A DNA stretch of 64,000 nt from Isoalcanivorax pacificus W11-5. GTDB lineage: Bacteria; Pseudomonadota; Gammaproteobacteria; Pseudomonadales; Alcanivoracaceae. The notes beneath the pieces are model-generated. The model saw only the letters and a list, made by a program, of their open reading frames with translations, made no database searches and was not told where the DNA came from. Location of the stretch: positions 1,798,001-1,862,000 of the forward strand of contig NZ_CP004387.1 in assembly GCF_000299335.2 (NCBI RefSeq), written 5' to 3'. The translations under genes and the position numbers were made by a program. Numbering within the stretch: the first letter of the stretch is position 1; each line of letters starts with the position of its first letter. Positions 55,540 to 63,861 of the stretch are shown piece by piece.

Positions 55540-56748
55540 ATGCTTACCAGACTGTTTTCCGTAATGCTGCTTGGCCTGGCCAGCGTTGCCCTGACTGCCT
55601 GTGGAGGCGGTGGGGGTGGCGGCGGTGGTGGTGGTGGATCGGAAGAGCCGCCACCGACCGGGGATGTGTGCAGCGAAGCCAGTGGCGACGAGATCAATCA
55701 CCATGCCTTGATGCAGAAAAACTGCCCGAGGCTGTCCGACTACAACCTGTTTGCCGACGCCGCCAACCCGACCACGGACGCCCACGGCGGTGGCCTGCGT
55801 TATGAACTGACCACGCCACTGTTTACCGACTACACCAGCAAATACCGTTTTGTGTTCCTGCCGGAAGGAGAGAGCGCAACCTATACGGAATCGGAAGTCT
55901 TCGATTTTCCGGTGGGCACGGTGATTACCAAGACATTTTCCCTGCCTGCGGATACCGCACACCGTGGCTTCGAGAACGAAACGCTGCTGGAAACCCGTCT
56001 GCTGATCCACCGCGAAAATGGCTGGGTGGCCATACCCTATGTGTGGAATGAAGCACACACGGACGCGGTACTGAAAGTGGCCGGCGGCCCTATTCCGTCG
56101 ACACTGATCCACAACGGCGAACAGATCGAGTTCAATTACCGCGTGCCGGACACCAACCAGTGTCTGCAATGCCACCAGAAAGACTCCCGAATGAGCCTGA
56201 TTGGGCCAAAAGCCAGATTGCTGAATATGAATGTGGATTACGGGGGTGGACCAGAGAGCCAGCTTCAAGTGTGGATTAACACCGGGAGACTGATTGGTGA
56301 TATACCGGCGGACTTGAGTAGCATTGCCACCATTCCCGCCTATAATGATGAAGACGCAGGACTAGTTGACGGCATGAATGATGAAGTGCTGCTGGATACA
56401 GTCAAAGGTTATCTCGATATAAACTGCGCGCATTGTCACCGACCTGGCGGCAGCGCTAGTACTACTGGCTTGCGTCTTGAATATGACAGACCCTTTGCTG
56501 GCAACGAAAGTGCGCACGGTGTATGTAAAACGCCGACTGCGTACTCTGGTGGTCCGAATTCGCTCAGCTTTGATGTCGTGCCGGGGGATGCCGAGCAGTC
56601 AATCATGCACTTCCGGATGAGCACTAATCAGCCGGGTGATCGCATGCCGGAAATAGGCCGTATGCTGGTGCATCAGGAAGGCGTGGCGCTGATTGAGGCC
56701 TGGATCAACAGATTGGAGTTGCCTTCCTGTACACCTTCTGATCAATGA
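55540..56748 (+). CDS. Diheme c-type cytochrome lipoprotein, SO2930-like (copy 1)
   Basis: A 402-residue lipoprotein with lipobox LTAC (Cys21), followed by twelve consecutive Gly residues (22-33). Two c-type heme motifs are visible: Cys208-LQ-Cys211-His212 in TNQCLQCHQ and Cys296-AH-Cys299-His300 in INCAHCHRPGG. Family blocks include CPRLSDYNLF, LFTDYTSKYRFVFLPEG and FPVGTVITKTFSLP. The protein should be outer-membrane or periplasmic and redox-active; its role is unknown. GAGGA precedes the ATG. Bases ~56180-56650 use more A/T and codons such as AGA, ATA and CTA that neighbouring genes avoid. It overlaps the next gene by four bases. Confidence 0.88.
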   Translation: MLTRLFSVMLLGLASVALTACGGGGGGGGGGGGSEEPPPTGDVCSEASGDEINHHALMQKNCPRLSDYNLFADAANPTTDAHGGGLRYELTTPLFTDYTSKYRFVFLPEGESATYTESEVFDFPVGTVITKTFSLPADTAHRGFENETLLETRLLIHRENGWVAIPYVWNEAHTDAVLKVAGGPIPSTLIHNGEQIEFNYRVPDTNQCLQCHQKDSRMSLIGPKARLLNMNVDYGGGPESQLQVWINTGRLIGDIPADLSSIATIPAYNDEDAGLVDGMNDEVLLDTVKGYLDINCAHCHRPGGSASTTGLRLEYDRPFAGNESAHGVCKTPTAYSGGPNSLSFDVVPGDAEQSIMHFRMSTNQPGDRMPEIGRMLVHQEGVALIEAWINRLELPSCTPSDQ

Positions 56749-57875
56749 AACCCATTATATTTTTCGCGGCTGTCGCGCTGCTGTGGTCATCGCTCTCCGC
56801 CTGCGGAGGGGGCGGTGGCGGCAGTGGCGCCGCTGCACCGCCCCCGTCGCCGAGTGTCTGTGACGCGCAGCAGGACAGTATCAACTGGGCCGCGCTGCGC
56901 GACGCGGATTGTCCCCGGCTGAGTGACTACAACCTGTTCGATGCTGCGGGTGCACCGCGCACGCCAGGGCAGGTGTTCGAGCCGTCCGTAAAGCTGTTTT
57001 CCGATTACACGCTGAAGTACCGGGTGGTGTTCATCCCGCCGGGAGAGCAGGCGCGGTTCGACGCGGAGGAGGCATTTGATTTTCCCGTCGGCTCGGTGAT
57101 CAGCAAGACCTTTTCATTGCCGACGACCACGGCTGGCGACCTGCCGGCCCGTGCGCTGGAAACCCGCTTGATGATCCGCCGTGAGCATGGCTGGAAAGGG
57201 TTGCCCTACGTGTGGGATGAAGACGGCAGCGAAGCCCGCCTGCGCATTGCCGGCGCGCTGTTGCCACAGCAGATACTGCGCGATGCCGTGCAGGTGGATT
57301 TCACCTATCAGGTGCCGGATGCGAACCAGTGCCTCAAATGCCATCGCCGGGGCGAACAGGGCATGCAGCCCATCGGCGTCCGGGCACGTTACCTGAACCA
57401 GGAGATCGACCACCAGGGCAGTGCGGTGAACCAGTTGCGCCTGTGGGCGGATCAGGGGTTGCTGCGCGATGTGCCTGCATCGCTGGAGGGGCTGTTCCGT
57501 GTGCCCGCTGCCGACATGCCGGGTGTGACGCTGGCCGAACAGGCACGCGGTTATCTGGATATCAATTGTTCGCATTGTCATCGGGAAGGCGGCTTTGCCG
57601 GTATTTCCGGCTTGCGCCTGGGCTTTGAGCAGGACCCGACCACGGCGTCCTATGGTATCTGCAAGCAGCCACCGGGTTATGACGGCGGGGCGGAAAACCT
57701 GGCTTATGATATCGTGCCGGGCGATGCGCAGGCGTCCATTCTGCGCTACCGCATGACACAGCTGACCGCGCGGGACATGATGCCACCCGTGGGGCGCAAG
57801 CTGGTGCATGAAGAGGGCGTCGCCCTGATCAGCGCCTGGATCGACAGCCTGCCGCCGCAATCCTGTGACCGCTGA
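56745..57875 (+). CDS. Diheme c-type cytochrome lipoprotein, SO2930-like (copy 2)
   Basis: A 376-residue paralogue of the preceding gene. It has lipobox LSAC (Cys20), a Gly-rich linker, CPRLSDYNLFDAAG, LFSDYTLKYRVVFIPPGEQ and FPVGSVISKTFSLP. Heme motifs are Cys196-LK-Cys199-His200 and Cys275-SH-Cys278-His279. The start overlaps the upstream stop (ATGA), so translation is coupled. Base composition is uniformly GC-rich, unlike the middle of copy 1. The pair looks like an old tandem duplication that now makes two distinct cytochromes. Electron partner unknown. Confidence 0.88.
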   Translation: MKPIIFFAAVALLWSSLSACGGGGGGSGAAAPPPSPSVCDAQQDSINWAALRDADCPRLSDYNLFDAAGAPRTPGQVFEPSVKLFSDYTLKYRVVFIPPGEQARFDAEEAFDFPVGSVISKTFSLPTTTAGDLPARALETRLMIRREHGWKGLPYVWDEDGSEARLRIAGALLPQQILRDAVQVDFTYQVPDANQCLKCHRRGEQGMQPIGVRARYLNQEIDHQGSAVNQLRLWADQGLLRDVPASLEGLFRVPAADMPGVTLAEQARGYLDINCSHCHREGGFAGISGLRLGFEQDPTTASYGICKQPPGYDGGAENLAYDIVPGDAQASILRYRMTQLTARDMMPPVGRKLVHEEGVALISAWIDSLPPQSCDR

Positions 57876-57884
57876 TTCATCACG

Positions 57885-57908
57885 CGCGGCCCGCATGCGT
57901 GGGCCGCG
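57885..57908. terminator. GC-rich hairpin after the diheme genes
   Basis: CGCGGCCC (57885-57892) pairs with GGGCCGCG (57901-57908). It ends the beta-helix/cytochrome operon but lacks a T-run, so termination is only probable. Confidence 0.5.
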
Positions 57909-57982
57909 TTATCTGCGCTATCATCCATCGACAAAAAAATGACACGGACAAGGCCGGCGTGCACCGGTCGACAGGAGGTCCC

Positions 57983-58633
57983 ATGAAGCGAATCCCCGCC
58001 ATCCTGATATTGCTCGCGCTGGTGTTGCTCGGCGCCCTGATTTTTTACCTGGCGCCGGAGCGCGAGGTGGTCGCACCGGATGTGGGGGAGGTGACACCGC
58101 CGCCGGCCGCCGCGCCGGTGTCGCCACCGCCGCCCACGCCGTCTGCGCCGCCGGAGGTGGACATTGCCGCACTGGAAAGCACGCCGGAAATGCGGGCGTA
58201 TCGCGAACGCCAGCAGTTCGAACAGTCGGTGCGTGATTTTTTGGCCGAGGCGGACACCCTGGGCGATGCGGAGCGCGCCGCCCGCGCACAGGTTCTGGTG
58301 GCCCAGGTGGATCGCTATGAACAGGCCGGGCAATTATCCGCCGCTGAAGCCGTGACGTTGCGCCTGGCACTGTTGCGCGAAACGACCGACGACGCCGGGT
58401 ACGCTGCTGCGTCAGAAAGGATCATGGCAGAGTACGCCGAGCGCAGTGAAGCCGCGATGGCCGAGTTCATTGCCAACCAGCCGCCGGCCTTTACCGATTA
58501 CAAGGCCCGCGAGCGAGAGATTGTGCGTGAAGTACAGCAGATGACAGAGTTTCCCGGCGGCATGACCCGGGCGCAGTATCTGCGCCAGCAGTTACAGGCA
58601 GCCAGAGAGGAAAGTTACCGGAGCGTGCGTTAA
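57983..58633 (+). CDS. Membrane-anchored Pro-rich helical protein, 216 aa
   Basis: I do not recognise this protein with certainty. It has an N-terminal membrane helix (ILILLALVLLGALIFYL), a Pro/Ala-rich periplasmic linker (~residues 35-62) and a ~150-residue charged helical domain (YRERQQFEQSVRDFLAEAD, LVAQVDRYEQAGQLSAAEA). The plan of one anchor, Pro-rich spacer and helices recalls lipase or phospholipase accessory proteins, but I see no diagnostic motif. A perfect AGGAGGT (57973-57979) precedes the ATG. It lies between the cytochrome genes and a convergent secreted esterase gene. Confidence 0.8.
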   Translation: MKRIPAILILLALVLLGALIFYLAPEREVVAPDVGEVTPPPAAAPVSPPPPTPSAPPEVDIAALESTPEMRAYRERQQFEQSVRDFLAEADTLGDAERAARAQVLVAQVDRYEQAGQLSAAEAVTLRLALLRETTDDAGYAAASERIMAEYAERSEAAMAEFIANQPPAFTDYKAREREIVREVQQMTEFPGGMTRAQYLRQQLQAAREESYRSVR

Positions 58634-58674
58634 CAGACTGCCGCAGGGCATTTGCTGAAAACGTGGAGTAATAC

Positions 58675-58708
58675 AACAGGGATGGCGCCGAAAGGCGCCA
58701 TCCCTGTT
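58675..58708. terminator. Strong bidirectional terminator hairpin
   Basis: A 15-bp perfect stem (AACAGGGATGGCGCC with GGCGCCATCCCTGTT, loop GAAA) lies between two convergent genes, 41 bases after one stop and 6 bases from the other. The A/T-rich ends on each side suit termination in both directions. Confidence 0.85.
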
Positions 58709-58714
58709 TCAGGC

Positions 58715-60106
58715 TCAGAGCAATTGATCCAGCGTGTAGTACAGCAGGTTGAACGGCTTGTTGTAGTCGGCGGTGGTATCCGACTCCGATGCCTGCATGA
58801 CGGCACCGCTGCCTTCCATCACGTTGTTGATGAAATCATCCAGCTCCAGGCCCTGTTCCTGGATATCCGCATTGGCGAACTCGATGATGCTGGTGCAATG
58901 GCTTTCGTTCACTGCGCGGTAGCGCGGCATGAAATAGCCGACATTATCGAGGCTGGACAGTTCGCTTTGCAGGCGAGCGGTGTCGATGTACCAGCGCTCA
59001 TGGATCAGCGCTTCCTTGGTGGCCTGGTCCGGGGCGTTTTCAATTTCCGGGAAGAACCGCTCATAGGAATAGGAGGAGTAGTTCAGGTCATCCCAGAAAT
59101 GGGTGTGGCCGAGTCTGTCGTTCGGGAAGGTGGCAGCCAGGGCCGGGTACAATGTGCCCAGGTCATTGAGATCCAGGCCCGGCATGGCGTCGGCGATATA
59201 TTCCAGCGGGCCATCCGGCTGATCCAGGCCCCAGGCGTCGCGGATGTGATTCTGCAACGGCAGCGACGGATAGTCTTCCGGATCACCGCCCACCGGGGCA
59301 GTAAAGACCGGCCCGGAATCGTTGATCAGGTAACCGCGTGTGGGCGCCAGATCACGACGTACGCCGAGGTAGTTGGTGAAGCTGCCGGCACCGCCGGCGC
59401 TGCAGCCGGTGGCCAGCATCTGGCCGGAGCGCTGCAGGTTGTTCTTCAGCCAGGCGACCACGGCGCGGGTGTTGCGCACGCCGTTGTGATGCCATACCAG
59501 CGGATCGTTGGTCCCGGTCGGGTCTTCGTACACGGCCACGGTGTCACCGGAATAGATGTCGCCGGTGCAATAGGGCACATAGATCATGTTCCAGTTCTGC
59601 GCCTTGGTGCGTGTCCACGGATGCAGGCGTACTACAAACGGGCTTACCAGACTGGAGGACGGGTTCAGCAGGCTCATGTAATCGTCAGGAATGCCGTTCG
59701 GATTGCGCGCGCCGCGAATGCCGAAATCCCCGGAGCAGCTTTCGTAATCCCAGCAGGCGCCGCCGCCTTCGAAATAGACGATGGTGTTGCTGGTGTTGGG
59801 CACACGGTTGACGAAGAACTTGAACGGTGAACCGTTGCCGCATACCGCGCCGGTTTCCGGAGCCATCTGGATGGTTTGCCAGGCGTAGTAATTACCGGGG
59901 GCAAAGCCGTCACTGAAGCCGGAAGGGTTGGTCAGCAGCGGGTAGGGGCCGGTCTGGTCCGCCGGGGTGACCGGGTTGTCTGCCGTGCGTGGCGAGAAAA
60001 TATTGACGGTGGTCTGCCAGGCGTTGTAATCGCCGAGTTCGGCGAGCACAGGGCCGGACAGCAGCAGGCCTGCGAGCAGGCTGGGCAAAAAAAGAGTGCT
60101 TCTCAT
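58715..60106 (-). CDS. Secreted pectinacetylesterase-family hydrolase
   Basis: A 463-residue protein with a signal peptide (LFLPSLLAGLLLSGPVLAEL). It has the landmarks of the pectinacetylesterase/Notum family: IVYFEGGGACWDYESCSG (oxyanion and disulfide region), MIYVPYCTGDIYSGD, the nucleophile Ser in LATGCSAGGAGSFTNYL, and His in NESHCTSIIEF as the likely catalytic His. The family removes acetyl or acyl groups from polysaccharides or lipidated proteins; the substrate here is unknown. It is preceded by a 381-base region with an 11-bp inverted repeat and ends at a strong hairpin. Confidence 0.9.
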   Translation of the reverse strand: MRSTLFLPSLLAGLLLSGPVLAELGDYNAWQTTVNIFSPRTADNPVTPADQTGPYPLLTNPSGFSDGFAPGNYYAWQTIQMAPETGAVCGNGSPFKFFVNRVPNTSNTIVYFEGGGACWDYESCSGDFGIRGARNPNGIPDDYMSLLNPSSSLVSPFVVRLHPWTRTKAQNWNMIYVPYCTGDIYSGDTVAVYEDPTGTNDPLVWHHNGVRNTRAVVAWLKNNLQRSGQMLATGCSAGGAGSFTNYLGVRRDLAPTRGYLINDSGPVFTAPVGGDPEDYPSLPLQNHIRDAWGLDQPDGPLEYIADAMPGLDLNDLGTLYPALAATFPNDRLGHTHFWDDLNYSSYSYERFFPEIENAPDQATKEALIHERWYIDTARLQSELSSLDNVGYFMPRYRAVNESHCTSIIEFANADIQEQGLELDDFINNVMEGSGAVMQASESDTTADYNKPFNLLYYTLDQLL

Positions 60107-60487
60107 GGATAGAGTTCTCCCTCAGTCCTTGTTGTTTTCTCCGGCCTCAGTACAGGGCATATCCTGGCGCAGGGCCGGAATGTGTTCTCTGAGTACGGCA
60201 GGGAAACAGAGGAGAAAGATGGCACCTTGATATTGTGTACTTTGGTGCCATCTTGTCAGGCACGTTAGTACAAAAAATCAGCCTCAACAATGCTGGCACC
60301 CGGGAAAAATACAGGCATTGGATGCAACGCACATAAACTTCGCCGATGCTTGCGAACTGACATCATCGGCCACCCGCTGCTATCATTTGTGGTCTATCAG
60401 GAAACCGGCGTGCGACACGCTGGCGGGGCACCACCGGGGCGTCAGTACGGCGAGGCGCCGATAACCATAACAGCCCAGATCCGGACC
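60107..60487. promoter_or_regulatory. Intergenic region with an 11-bp inverted repeat
   Basis: 381 bases between divergent genes, with no convincing coding frame. The clear feature is AAGATGGCACC (60216-60226) inverted as GGTGCCATCTT (60244-60254) with an AT-rich 17-base spacer that includes TTGATATTGTGTAC. It lies 110-150 bases upstream of the esterase ATG and is a candidate operator for the minus-strand gene. TACAAAAAAT at 60269-60278 is a further AT-rich patch. Confidence 0.6.
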
Positions 60488-61111
60488 ATGAACGAGACAC
60501 TTTTCCCTGACCGCATTCCACGCCGGGGCAATGCCTTCAGCCGCTGGCTGGGGATGTGGCTGCTGCGTCTGATCGGCTGGCGCATTGTTGGCGAGTTGCC
60601 GAATGTGCCCAAGGCCGTGGTGATCGGTGCACCTCACAGCTCCAACTACGATGGCCTGGTGGCAGCCGGTGTGGTGCTGGCACTGCAGGTGCGCATTGGC
60701 CTGATGGCCAAGGACAGTCTGTTTCGCTGGCCTGTTGCCGGGCTGCTGCGCTGGCTGGGCGGCATCCCGATTGACCGTCGCAGCAAGCGCGGCGTGGTGG
60801 AGCAGTCGCTGGACCGTTTCCGCGAGCGCGAGCAACTGTTTCTCGGCATTGCGCCGGAGGGGACACGCGCGGCAGCGACGCAGTGGAAAACCGGTTTCTG
60901 GCATATCGCCCGGCATGCAGACGTGCCGATCGTGGTGGCGGTGCTGGATTATGGCCGGCGCGAACTGCGCTTCGCCGACGTCATCACTCCATCAGAAGAT
61001 CTCGACGCGGACATGCGGCGCATTCTCGCGTGCTTTCGTGGTGTGGTGCCCCGGCGCCCGGCGCGGTTGTCGGCACCGCTGAAGGCGCTCAATGATGAGC
61101 CGCCTCGCTGA
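60488..61111 (+). CDS. Lysophospholipid acyltransferase family protein
   Basis: A 207-residue PlsC-type acyltransferase. Motif I is HSSNYD (H-X4-D) in VVIGAPHSSNYDGLVAAG, motif II region LRWLGGIPIDRRSK, motif III IAPEGTRAAATQWKTGF, then VPIVVAVLDYG. Length and the NYDG pattern fit the short 1-acyl-sn-glycerol-3-phosphate acyltransferase-like group rather than canonical PlsC, so the acceptor lipid is uncertain. I chose the ATG at 60488; the open frame further upstream has no family similarity. An acyl-CoA-binding protein gene follows. Confidence 0.9.
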   Translation: MNETLFPDRIPRRGNAFSRWLGMWLLRLIGWRIVGELPNVPKAVVIGAPHSSNYDGLVAAGVVLALQVRIGLMAKDSLFRWPVAGLLRWLGGIPIDRRSKRGVVEQSLDRFREREQLFLGIAPEGTRAAATQWKTGFWHIARHADVPIVVAVLDYGRRELRFADVITPSEDLDADMRRILACFRGVVPRRPARLSAPLKALNDEPPR

Positions 61112-61202
61112 CCGCTGCTTGTGCGGGCCTGCCGCATATGGTTAAACGTCATCAGGCCGCTGCGCGAGGGCAGCACCACACCAGAACAACAGGGAGCGAC
61201 CC

Positions 61203-61466
61203 ATGAGTGATGTACAGGCTTTTGAACAGGCACAGAAGGACGTCAAGACACTGACACGCCGTCCCGGCAACGATGACCTGCTGTTTCTGTATGCGCATTT
61301 CAAACAGGCCGCTGACGGTGATGTCTCGGGCAAGCGGCCGGGCATGCTGGATATGGTCGGCCGGGCCAAGTACGACGCCTGGGCGAAGCTGAAAGGCACC
61401 GGCAAGGACCAGGCAATGCAGAAATACATCGATAAAGTGCAGGCGCTGCTCAAGACTCACAAATAA
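61203..61466 (+). CDS. Acyl-CoA-binding protein
   Basis: An 87-residue acyl-CoA-binding protein (ACBP), a four-helix bundle that carries long-chain acyl-CoA in the cytoplasm. The pattern is clear: LLFLYAHFKQAADGDVSGKRPG, which is the ligand Tyr/Lys region, then AKYDAWAKLKGTGKDQAMQ and YIDKVQALL. The length equals that of eukaryotic ACBP. ACBP genes are common in eukaryotes but found in only some bacteria. It lies 91 bases after a phospholipid acyltransferase gene, with GGGAG before the ATG, which suggests a shared role in acyl-CoA handling. Confidence 0.95.
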   Translation: MSDVQAFEQAQKDVKTLTRRPGNDDLLFLYAHFKQAADGDVSGKRPGMLDMVGRAKYDAWAKLKGTGKDQAMQKYIDKVQALLKTHK

Positions 61467-61509
61467 CCGCTGCCGCGCCGGGTGTCGACGACGCCCGGCG
61501 CCACCTCCC

Positions 61510-61968
61510 TCAGACATCCTCCAGTTGCTGCGCGCCGCGCACCATTTTCAGTTTTTCGTGATGCTCCAGTTGCACCAGGCTGTCGAACAGCTCGCGGATG
61601 CTCTCGTTGGGGGCCTGGTTGCGCAGGCTCGTGTAGACCGCCAGCACGCCGTCGTGGAAACGCACGGCGATGTCCACCAGTTCCGGCACATTGCTGACCC
61701 GGCACAGCGCGTTGAATTCAGCCAGCGTGCCTGGCAGCGGCACATCCGGCGCCATGTCGAACCAGGTGTGGCGCAGCCGTGCCGGAGCGTCTTCGCGAAA
61801 TCGCTCGACACTTCGCTGTAACAGGCGTTCGTGGTCGGCCAGATACCTGAGCAGCAGGTCCAGACGCTGCCGCTGCTGGCGTTCGGACAGTCGTTGGTAC
61901 TCCCCGGCCAGGTGGTCGTGGAAGACGCCGGTCCATTCCAGTACTTCCTCGATGGTCTTGAAGCGCAT
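61510..61968 (-). CDS. Hypothetical helical protein, 152 aa
   Basis: I do not recognise this protein. It is soluble and almost all helical, with His/Glu-rich segments spaced through the chain (VFHDHLAGEYQRL, YLADHERLLQRSVERF, LVQLEHHEKLKMV). The arrangement resembles four-helix ferritin-like or hemerythrin-like bundles, but the expected full metal-ligand sets are not clearly present. The ATG at 61968 has AGGAGG six bases upstream, which decides the start. It is convergent with the acyl-CoA-binding protein gene and divergent from the thioesterase gene. Confidence 0.78.
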   Translation of the reverse strand: MRFKTIEEVLEWTGVFHDHLAGEYQRLSERQQRQRLDLLLRYLADHERLLQRSVERFREDAPARLRHTWFDMAPDVPLPGTLAEFNALCRVSNVPELVDIAVRFHDGVLAVYTSLRNQAPNESIRELFDSLVQLEHHEKLKMVRGAQQLEDV

Positions 61969-62180
61969 GTAAGGCCTCCTCGGCAGCGTGGTGACTGATC
62001 CTCCCGTTCTGATTCTGACTCGTGTGCCGCTGCGGGTTCTGCCAACCCGCGCGGTGATGAGTAAAAAGGTTAAAAAACGTGAACACACTCGCCAGTGATC
62101 CGGCGTCGCGGCTGGGGTATGGTGTCGTCCGGAAGGCCCGCGGTGCGGGCCGCAGGCAGATCAGATCGGGAATATCCGCT

Positions 62181-62954
62181 ATGACGTTTGATGAGATCCT
62201 GGCGCAGGTAACGGACAGCGCTGCGCAGATTCCGGAAGGCTGGGGGCAGGGACGGGCGTGCTTTGGCGGGTTGGTGGCAGCGGTGCTGTATGCGCCGCTG
62301 GGGCGGTTGATCAACGACCGGCCGGTGCGGTCGATCACGGTGTCGTTTGTCGGCCCGGTGGCACCGGGGCCGGTGACGCTGGAAACCGAGATCCTGCGCA
62401 CCGGCAAGTCGGTGACCCAGGCACAGAGCCGTCTGCGCCAGAACGGGGAAACGCTGGCGGTGATGCTGGCCAGTTTCGGCAAGGCGCGCAGTTCGGAAAT
62501 CAGTGTGCCGTCCGCTGCCGCGCCAAAGGCGAAACGCCCCGAGGAAGGGATGCCGATGCCGAGGGTGAAAGGGCTGGTGCCGGATTTCACCTTCCACTTT
62601 GATTTCCGCTGGGTCGAGGGCGATGCGCCGTTCAGCCGCAGTGACCGTGGCCTGATCGGTGGCTGGGTGCGCTTTGCCGAGCCGACGCAGCACAACGGCG
62701 TGGCGTCATTGCTGGCGCTGGTGGATGCCTGGCCGCCGGCCGTGCTGCCGATGTATTCGCGTCCGGCACCGGGCAGCAGCCTCACCTGGACCATCGAGTT
62801 TCTGCAGGACGGGCCGTTTACCGGCGAGTGGTGGCAGTATCGGGCCGATACCGAGTACGCCAGCGAGGGCTATTGCCATGCGGCGGCCAACCTGTGGAAC
62901 GACCGGGGCGAGATGGTGGCCATCAGCCGGCAGACAGTGACGGTGTTTATCTAG
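62181..62954 (+). CDS. Acyl-CoA thioesterase (TesB-like, double hot-dog)
   Basis: A 257-residue protein with two hot-dog halves. The N-terminal half has WGQGRACFGGLVAAVLY, RSITVSFVGPVAPGPV and SVTQAQSRLRQNGE. The C-terminal half has GGWVRFAEPTQHNGVASLLALVDAWPP (split), the Asp-containing segment typical of TesB, and LTWTIEFLQDGPF. It should hydrolyse acyl-CoA; chain length is not predictable. The ATG at 62181 follows GGGA; the frame is open further upstream without family similarity. Confidence 0.88.
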   Translation: MTFDEILAQVTDSAAQIPEGWGQGRACFGGLVAAVLYAPLGRLINDRPVRSITVSFVGPVAPGPVTLETEILRTGKSVTQAQSRLRQNGETLAVMLASFGKARSSEISVPSAAAPKAKRPEEGMPMPRVKGLVPDFTFHFDFRWVEGDAPFSRSDRGLIGGWVRFAEPTQHNGVASLLALVDAWPPAVLPMYSRPAPGSSLTWTIEFLQDGPFTGEWWQYRADTEYASEGYCHAAANLWNDRGEMVAISRQTVTVFI

Positions 62955-63003
62955 GGAAAGAGGCAGGGCGGGTGGCACCCGCTCTGCCCGGTAGAAGGCG
63001 TGT

Positions 63004-63861
63004 TCAGGCTTCGTTCTGTTCGCTGCGTTGCTGTTCCAGATGGGTCAGCACGTTGGCCAGCCGGTCCACCAGCACCTTGTTGATCGACTTGTCGAGGATG
63101 CGTGCCAGCTCGGCGGACACCACCATGTCGGCCAGCGGACGCACGCGCTGGATGAAGTGGGCCAGGTTCGGCACGTCCTCGCCGCGCGGCAGGTCGTTCT
63201 CGCCGTATTTTTTGTCGATCAGGTGCGTGGTCACCAGGCGCACGAAACCTTCGGCGATGCGGTCCACTTCATAGCGCACCTTGTTCACTTCATCCAGCAG
63301 GGCTTCCAGCGGGATGCCGGCGGCCACCAGCTCGCGCCCGGCGCTGAGCACACGTGGGCTGGGCACGCGCAGGCGGTCGCCTTCGGGGATGATGTAGCCG
63401 AGGTTGACGGCCTTGAGCAGCACGTCCTGGGTCAGGTGGTCGCCGAAATACTCCAGCAGCTCTTCATAGCTGATGTAGGAGGGCGCTTCGTCGCTCCAGG
63501 GGCTGGTGACGACCACTTCCAGGCCGAGGATATCGTTCAGGTCGCGGCCCTGTTCCCAGGCGGTCAGCAGGTCGCGGATATTGGCCAGGGTGAAGCCCCG
63601 GTTGAGCAATTGGCCGATGATACGCAGGCGTGCCAGGTGCACATCGCTGTAGATGCCGGTGCGGCCGCGTTTCTCCGGCGGCGGCAGCAGGCCACGATCC
63701 TGGTAGGCACGGACGTTGCGCACGGTGGTGTCTGCCGCGCGGGCCAGTTCATCGATGGTGAATTCTCGTCCTTCCTGACGTTCCACTGTTGCAGGCGACT
63801 GGCGCACATACTTGCGCAGGCTCTGGAAGATGGCAGTGGGGGTCATTTGAGTTGGTTTCAT
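63004..63861 (-). CDS. MerR family transcriptional regulator
   Basis: A 285-residue regulator. Residues ~33-105 are a MerR winged helix (FTIDELARAADTTVRNVRAY, GLLPPPEKRGRTGIYSDVHLARL, split). The remaining ~180 residues are a long helical C-terminal domain (ISYEELLEYFGDHLTQDVL, RPLADMVVSAELARILDKS) without the Cys ligands of metal sensors. The effector is unknown. The first ATG at 63861 and a second at 63846 are both possible; neither has a good ribosome-binding site. It converges with the thioesterase gene. The remaining 139 bases to the window end show no gene I can support. Confidence 0.88.
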   Translation of the reverse strand: MKPTQMTPTAIFQSLRKYVRQSPATVERQEGREFTIDELARAADTTVRNVRAYQDRGLLPPPEKRGRTGIYSDVHLARLRIIGQLLNRGFTLANIRDLLTAWEQGRDLNDILGLEVVVTSPWSDEAPSYISYEELLEYFGDHLTQDVLLKAVNLGYIIPEGDRLRVPSPRVLSAGRELVAAGIPLEALLDEVNKVRYEVDRIAEGFVRLVTTHLIDKKYGENDLPRGEDVPNLAHFIQRVRPLADMVVSAELARILDKSINKVLVDRLANVLTHLEQQRSEQNEA

